DNA from: Streptomyces sp. ICC1
Lineage (GTDB): Bacteria; Actinomycetota; Actinomycetes; Streptomycetales; Streptomycetaceae
Length of the DNA stretch: 64,000 nucleotides
Reading direction: 5' to 3'
NCBI RefSeq assembly: GCF_003287935.1
Contig: NZ_CP030287.1
Coordinates: 5,597,022-5,661,021 of the forward strand
Shown here piece by piece: positions 60,671 through 64,000 of the stretch. The notes under the pieces were generated by a model. It did no database searches. It was given only the letters and a program-made list of their open reading frames with translations, and was not told where the DNA came from. Made by a program: the position numbers and the translations under genes. Positions within the stretch are counted from its first letter, which is position 1, and each line of letters begins with the position of its first letter.

Positions 60671-62129
60671 CCAGCCGCGCTTCCACCTGCTTCGGCCCGC
60701 CGAACACCTTCGGCGGGCCGTCGCCGTTCCAGGGCGCCCAGCCGGGGTCCCCGTCCACGGCGAAGCGCACCCAGGCCGCGTGCATCTCCTCGGCCAGTTC
60801 CTGCGGGGCGTGGGGCCCGGCCAGCCACGACGCCTCGGGGACGGCCAGGGTGTCGAAGACGAAGCCCAGCTCCAGCGCGTGGCAGGACCCGAGGCCCGGG
60901 ATCCCGGACGGCCACGCGAACTCGTAGACGAAGCTCGGCGCGCCCCGCCCCGGCGCCCCGGCCAGGGCGCGCAGCGGGTCGCGCAGCAGCCGGTCGGTGA
61001 GCAGGTGCCCGGCGAGGTCGGCGGGGCCGGCGCCGGGCCGCTCGGCGCGCAGCGCCCGTACGGCGCCGCGGTCCTTGCCGCCGCGGATCCGGCCCAGGGC
61101 CACGGCGAGCGGGCCCAGCCGGTCCAGCAGCCGCATCCCGCCGGTCGGGGCCAGCCAGAGCCGGTGCTCCTCGGCGGTCCAGCCCAGCAGCAGCGGCATG
61201 TCCGCGGCCGCGGCCGCCGCGGCTTCGAGCGGGTCCGCCGGCAGCGTGTCCGGGTCGGTGACCAGCCCGAAGGCCGGGCCGCCGACCAGCGGCGAGGACC
61301 GGCGCAGCACGGCGGCCTGGGCGGCGAGCAGGTCGGTCAGGGCGACGGCGGCGAATGCCCCGGCGGTGGCGGGGACCTTGAGCAGCGCGGCCATCCGCCG
61401 GACCATGGCGCGCACCCGCTCGCACGGCAGGGCCTCGGGAGGCCCGCTCTGCAGGGCGGCCCGGTGGAAGAGCCCGGCGGCCCGGGGCGCGGCGAGGAGG
61501 GCGCCGATGCTGATGGCCCCGGCGGACTCGCCGAAGACGGTCACCCGCCCGGGGTCTCCGCCGAAGGCCTCGATGTTCTCCCGGACCCAGGTCAGGGCGG
61601 CGATCTGGTCGAGCAGCCCGCGGTTGGCGGGGGCGTCGGGGAAGAGCCCGTAGCCGAGGACGCCGAGGCGGTAGTTGACGGAGACGAGCACCACGCCGTC
61701 GCGGGCGAAGGCGGAGCCGTCGTAGACGGGGACGGCGGAGGAGCCCCGGGTGAGGGCCCCGCCGTGGATCCAGACCATGACCGGGAGCCGGGCCCCGGGC
61801 GTCCGCCCGGCCGCGGGGTCCGGGGTCCACACGTTCAGGTTGAGGCAGTCGTCGCCGGGGACGTCCGGATCGGGCAGCAGCGCGGCGAACGGGTCGGGGT
61901 AGGGCACCTTGGGCGCGGTGGGACCGTACGCACCCGCGTCGCGTACGCCGTCCCACGGCTCGGGGGGCGCGGGCGCGGCGAACCGGCGGGCGCCGACGGG
62001 CGGGGCGGCGTAGGGGATGCCGCGGAAGACGGCGATGCCGCCGGGGCCGCTGCGGCCCTCGACCACTCCGTGCGCCGTCCGGGCCCGGGGTCGGGCACGG
62101 TCCTGGGCGTCGCTCGCCGCTGCGGGCAT
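60648..62129 (-). CDS. Type-B carboxylesterase/lipase
   Basis: A 493-residue member of the carboxylesterase family (PF00135). Start ATG 62129 has AGGAGG seven bases upstream; the open frame runs on upstream but is not coding. Motifs: FRGIPYAAPPVG, EDCLNLNVWTP-like DDCLNLNVWTP, IHGGALTRG (oxyanion hole), nucleophile Ser202 in VFGESAGAIS, and the late CHALELGFVF region with the His. Such enzymes hydrolyse esters or para-nitrobenzyl groups. No signal peptide, so it is probably cytoplasmic. It is convergent with the membrane esterase gene. Confidence 0.9.
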   Translation of the reverse strand: MPAAASDAQDRARPRARTAHGVVEGRSGPGGIAVFRGIPYAAPPVGARRFAAPAPPEPWDGVRDAGAYGPTAPKVPYPDPFAALLPDPDVPGDDCLNLNVWTPDPAAGRTPGARLPVMVWIHGGALTRGSSAVPVYDGSAFARDGVVLVSVNYRLGVLGYGLFPDAPANRGLLDQIAALTWVRENIEAFGGDPGRVTVFGESAGAISIGALLAAPRAAGLFHRAALQSGPPEALPCERVRAMVRRMAALLKVPATAGAFAAVALTDLLAAQAAVLRRSSPLVGGPAFGLVTDPDTLPADPLEAAAAAAADMPLLLGWTAEEHRLWLAPTGGMRLLDRLGPLAVALGRIRGGKDRGAVRALRAERPGAGPADLAGHLLTDRLLRDPLRALAGAPGRGAPSFVYEFAWPSGIPGLGSCHALELGFVFDTLAVPEASWLAGPHAPQELAEEMHAAWVRFAVDGDPGWAPWNGDGPPKVFGGPKQVEARLVTPRALP

Positions 62130-62291
62130 CGTGTCCTCCTGGGTCCGTCGGAGACGGCCTGCCGGGTCCGCCAAGGACGGCCCGGTCGCCGGTATCCGGG
62201 GTTCCGCGCTCCGTCCGGTCGCACCGTCGCACAGGCACGCGACGGGTGACAAGGCGTGACCCCGTCCGGGTCGGGCCGGGTTGGGCCGGGC

Positions 62292-62684
62292 ATGCGATCC
62301 CTCTCTCTCCACGACACCGTTCGGAGCGTCCTGCGGGCCGGCTCGGTCCCGGCCCTGCTGCTGGCGGCCACGGCCGCCGCGGCGGCCGGCAGCGGCGCCC
62401 ACGCCGCCGACGGCCCGACCGCCGCCCTCGGGACCCCGTCGGCCGTCGGGCCCGAGTTCCAGTACCTGGGCACGGACGACCGGCCGCACGGCTTCACCGC
62501 CCCCAAGGGCTGCCTGGCCGCGAAGGGCGGCGGCGGGCGCGCCGTGACGAACAAGACCCGGGGCCCGGTGGCGCTCTACCGGGAGCCCGGCTGCGCGGGC
62601 TCCCCGGTGCAGGTGCTCGCGCCGGGAGCCGTCACGCCGGTGCGTCCGTACTTCGCCTCCGCCCGGTTCGGGATCACCGGGTAG
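62292..62684 (+). CDS. Small secreted hypothetical protein
   Basis: A 130-residue protein starting at ATG 62292 (MRSLSLHDTVRSVLRAGSVP), followed by a typical signal peptide (ALLLAATAAAAAGSGAHA, with AHA cleavage). The mature domain has beta-rich features and three Cys (KGCLAAKGG, REPGCAGSP) suggesting a small disulfide-bonded domain. No recognised family. It is divergent from the carboxylesterase gene and 118 bp upstream of the chaplin gene in the same direction, so it may be part of a surface-protein cluster. Confidence 0.6.
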   Translation: MRSLSLHDTVRSVLRAGSVPALLLAATAAAAAGSGAHAADGPTAALGTPSAVGPEFQYLGTDDRPHGFTAPKGCLAAKGGGGRAVTNKTRGPVALYREPGCAGSPVQVLAPGAVTPVRPYFASARFGITG

Positions 62685-62710
62685 TCCGGGACCACCGGCG
62701 GCCCAGCGGC

Positions 62711-62738
62711 CGTGACCCTTGGGCGGTCCCCGCGTTGT
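62711..62738 (+). promoter_or_regulatory. Candidate sigma-BldN promoter for the chaplin gene
   Basis: CGTGAC at 62711-62716 and CGTTGT at 62733-62738 are separated by 16 bp, matching the sigma-BldN pattern (about CGTAAC-N16-CGTTGA) known to drive chaplin and rodlin genes in Streptomyces. The start codon is 64 bp downstream, a plausible leader length. Confidence 0.6.
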
Positions 62739-62802
62739 ATGCCATGTCAAACGCCGCAGCTTCCAGTTTCTGCGGCACCCCGATCCTCACGAGGAGATCT
62801 TG

Positions 62803-63087
62803 ATGTCGCGTATCGCGAAGGCATTCGTCATCACCGCTGCCGCCGGTAGCGCCCTGGCCGCCGGTGCGGGTCTGGCGGCTGCCGATGCCGGAGCGCACGG
62901 TGCGGCGGTCGGCTCCCCCGGTGTCCTGTCGGGCAACCTGCTCCAGGTTCCGGTGCACGTCCCGGTCAACGTCTGCGGCAACACCGTCAACGTGATCGGC
63001 CTGCTGAACCCGGCGTTCGGCAACACCTGCGTCAACGCGTCGGGCCACGGCGGCGGCCACCACACCGAGGGCAACTACGGCGGCTGA
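62803..63087 (+). CDS. Short chaplin (single chaplin domain)
   Basis: A 94-residue protein with a signal peptide (about 1-28, AKAFVITAAAGSALAAGAGLAAADA) and one chaplin domain, about 37-78, with Cys58 and Cys76 in VCGNTVNVIGLLNPAFGN and TCVN. GAGGAGATCTTG precedes the ATG. Chaplins are secreted amphipathic proteins that form the amyloid hydrophobic layer of aerial hyphae and spores. A Gly/His tail (GHGGGHHTEGNYGG) extends beyond the domain, rather than a sorting signal, so it is a short, non-anchored type. Expression is expected during aerial growth under sigma-BldN. A hairpin follows. Confidence 0.92.
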   Translation: MSRIAKAFVITAAAGSALAAGAGLAAADAGAHGAAVGSPGVLSGNLLQVPVHVPVNVCGNTVNVIGLLNPAFGNTCVNASGHGGGHHTEGNYGG

Positions 63088-63102
63088 TCGCCCGGTGCCA
63101 CG

Positions 63103-63132
63103 AAGGGCCCCCGCCACTTGGCGGGGGCCCTT
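63103..63132. terminator. Hairpin between chaplin and tyrosinase genes
   Basis: A perfect 14-bp stem (63103-63116 with 63119-63132) with a minimal loop lies between the convergent chaplin and tyrosinase genes. It can stop transcription from either side; a TTCCCC run follows instead of T's. Confidence 0.8.
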
Positions 63133-63164
63133 CCCCGTGCGCCCGTGCGCCCGGGCCGGCGGGG

Positions 63165-64000
63165 TCACTCGTAGCGGTAGGAGCCCTGGTGGCCGAGCAT
63201 CTGGCGCGGGGTGACGTCCCACGGCGGCATCGGCTCGTCGAGGGCGATCACCCTGCCCCGCTGGAGGTCGCCGAGTGCGAGCGGGGCGGCGGGCAGGTAG
63301 CCCGATGCCGGGTGCCGCTGCTGCCAGCGGTCCCAGAGCAGGTCGACGAAGGCGTGGTGCAGCCAGAACGCCGGGTCGTTGGGCGCGGTGCCGCCCGTCA
63401 TGTGGCCGCCGATCCACTGGTGGACCTTGTTGTGGTTGCGCCACTTCTCGCTCTTCGGCGCGGCCCAGCCCTCCAGCTTGTTGCGGAAGCCGCCGCCGGC
63501 GGCCGTCGAGTCCCAGGGCGAGGTGTCGTACACCGGGTCGTCGATGGCCCACTGGAGCTCGGCCGCGGTCGGCAGGGTGATCGGGTTCTGCGGCCGGCCC
63601 AGGTTGCGGGTGAGGAAGCGGGCCTCCGTGATGCCCACCGTCACCGTCCAGTTGCCCTTGTCGTGGGCGAACGGGCCGGTCATCACCTGGCGGTCGCTCG
63701 CGCGGCCGGTCCCGCCGAGGAAGTCGTCGGCCCACAGGGAGGAGACCGGGCTGGTGTCGGTGGTCCAGTCCCAGTACGGGATGGAGACGCCGGGGTCGAC
63801 GCCCTGCAGCTGCCGCTCGAACTCCAGCAGGTAGCGCCGGTGCCAGGGGAAGAAGGACGGCGACATGTGCCCGACGCGCAGCTTGCGGTCGCGGTCGGGG
63901 ACGAAGTACTTGTCGTGGGTGCGCACGAAGGCGTCGTAGGTGCCGTTGCGCTTGAGCTCCAGCACGGCCGCCGTGAACCGCTTCTTCTGCGCGCTGGTCA
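63165..64000 (-). CDS. melC2: Tyrosinase (5' end beyond the window)
   Basis: The C-terminal 278 codons of a type-3 copper tyrosinase, open to the right edge (first visible residues TSAQKKRFTAAVLELKRNGTYD). The copper A histidines are in THDKYF and HMSPSFFPWHRRY, and the copper B histidines in HNKVHQWIGGHM and FWLHHAF; PYWDWTTD is also diagnostic. It oxidises tyrosine to dopaquinone and starts melanin formation. In Streptomyces it needs the MelC1 copper chaperone, whose gene would be upstream of melC2, beyond position 64000. The family usually lacks its own signal sequence. It is convergent with the chaplin gene. Confidence 0.93.
   Translation of the reverse strand, partial: TSAQKKRFTAAVLELKRNGTYDAFVRTHDKYFVPDRDRKLRVGHMSPSFFPWHRRYLLEFERQLQGVDPGVSIPYWDWTTDTSPVSSLWADDFLGGTGRASDRQVMTGPFAHDKGNWTVTVGITEARFLTRNLGRPQNPITLPTAAELQWAIDDPVYDTSPWDSTAAGGGFRNKLEGWAAPKSEKWRNHNKVHQWIGGHMTGGTAPNDPAFWLHHAFVDLLWDRWQQRHPASGYLPAAPLALGDLQRGRVIALDEPMPPWDVTPRQMLGHQGSYRYE

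Overview
The window looks like a Streptomyces (or very close actinomycete) chromosome. The base composition is very GC-rich with G/C-biased third codon positions. It carries a chaplin, a tyrosinase, an AfsR/SARP-type regulator, a SCO4226-type nickel-binding protein and an SAV2148-type HEPN protein. Rare TTA leucine codons (the bldA codon) occur in three genes.

Layout. 1-12 kb: an SAV2148-type protein runs off the left edge, followed by a dispersed glycogen-to-trehalose set: glgX (debranching), treY (maltooligosyl trehalose synthase) and treZ (trehalohydrolase). Between them sit an MFS transporter, an M14 carboxypeptidase, a GNAT and a DUF1707-FHA protein. 12-17.6 kb: an M24 aminopeptidase, a polytopic acyltransferase-like protein, tRNA-His(GUG) with a strong hairpin, an overlapping histidine kinase/response regulator pair and a membrane-anchored esterase. 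17.6-24.6 kb: a giant Rhs/YD-repeat protein whose native N-terminus seems lost, with an unrecognised C-terminal domain and an adjoining membrane protein that could be its immunity partner. 24.7-29.5 kb: a TTA-containing phosphotransferase, an NsdA-like regulator, a PAS-SpoIIE phosphatase and the nickel-binding protein. 29.9-32.6 kb: a two-gene Tat-exported molybdopterin oxidoreductase. 32.7-40.8 kb: a KimA-like potassium importer, a PucR regulator, a small repeat protein, a 1080-residue AfsR-like regulator and an amidohydrolase.

41-50.5 kb is the most accessory-looking part. A 23-bp direct repeat at 40988 and 49863 brackets a divergent HTH regulator, a class III aminotransferase, a divergent sirtuin-like protein, a UDP-glucose dehydrogenase-type enzyme, a GNAT, an RmlD-like reductase, a serine-recombinase remnant and small hypothetical genes. 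This is the best candidate here for an undescribed pathway or mobile cargo.

50.5-64 kb: a second HTH regulator, a HAD hydrolase, a proline-iminopeptidase-like hydrolase, a PTS EIIC permease divergent from a GntR/HutC regulator with a phased operator-like array between them, several esterases/hydrolases, small secreted proteins, a chaplin behind a sigma-BldN-like promoter, and a tyrosinase that runs off the right edge.

Functional themes are storage-sugar conversion (GlgX-TreY-TreZ), developmental and surface biology (chaplin, tyrosinase, TTA-containing genes), GlcNAc/glucose-type uptake with local control (EIIC/GntR), and an accessory island of sugar-nucleotide and PLP enzymes. Starts were chosen from ribosome-binding sites and family alignment by eye. 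No database search was possible.
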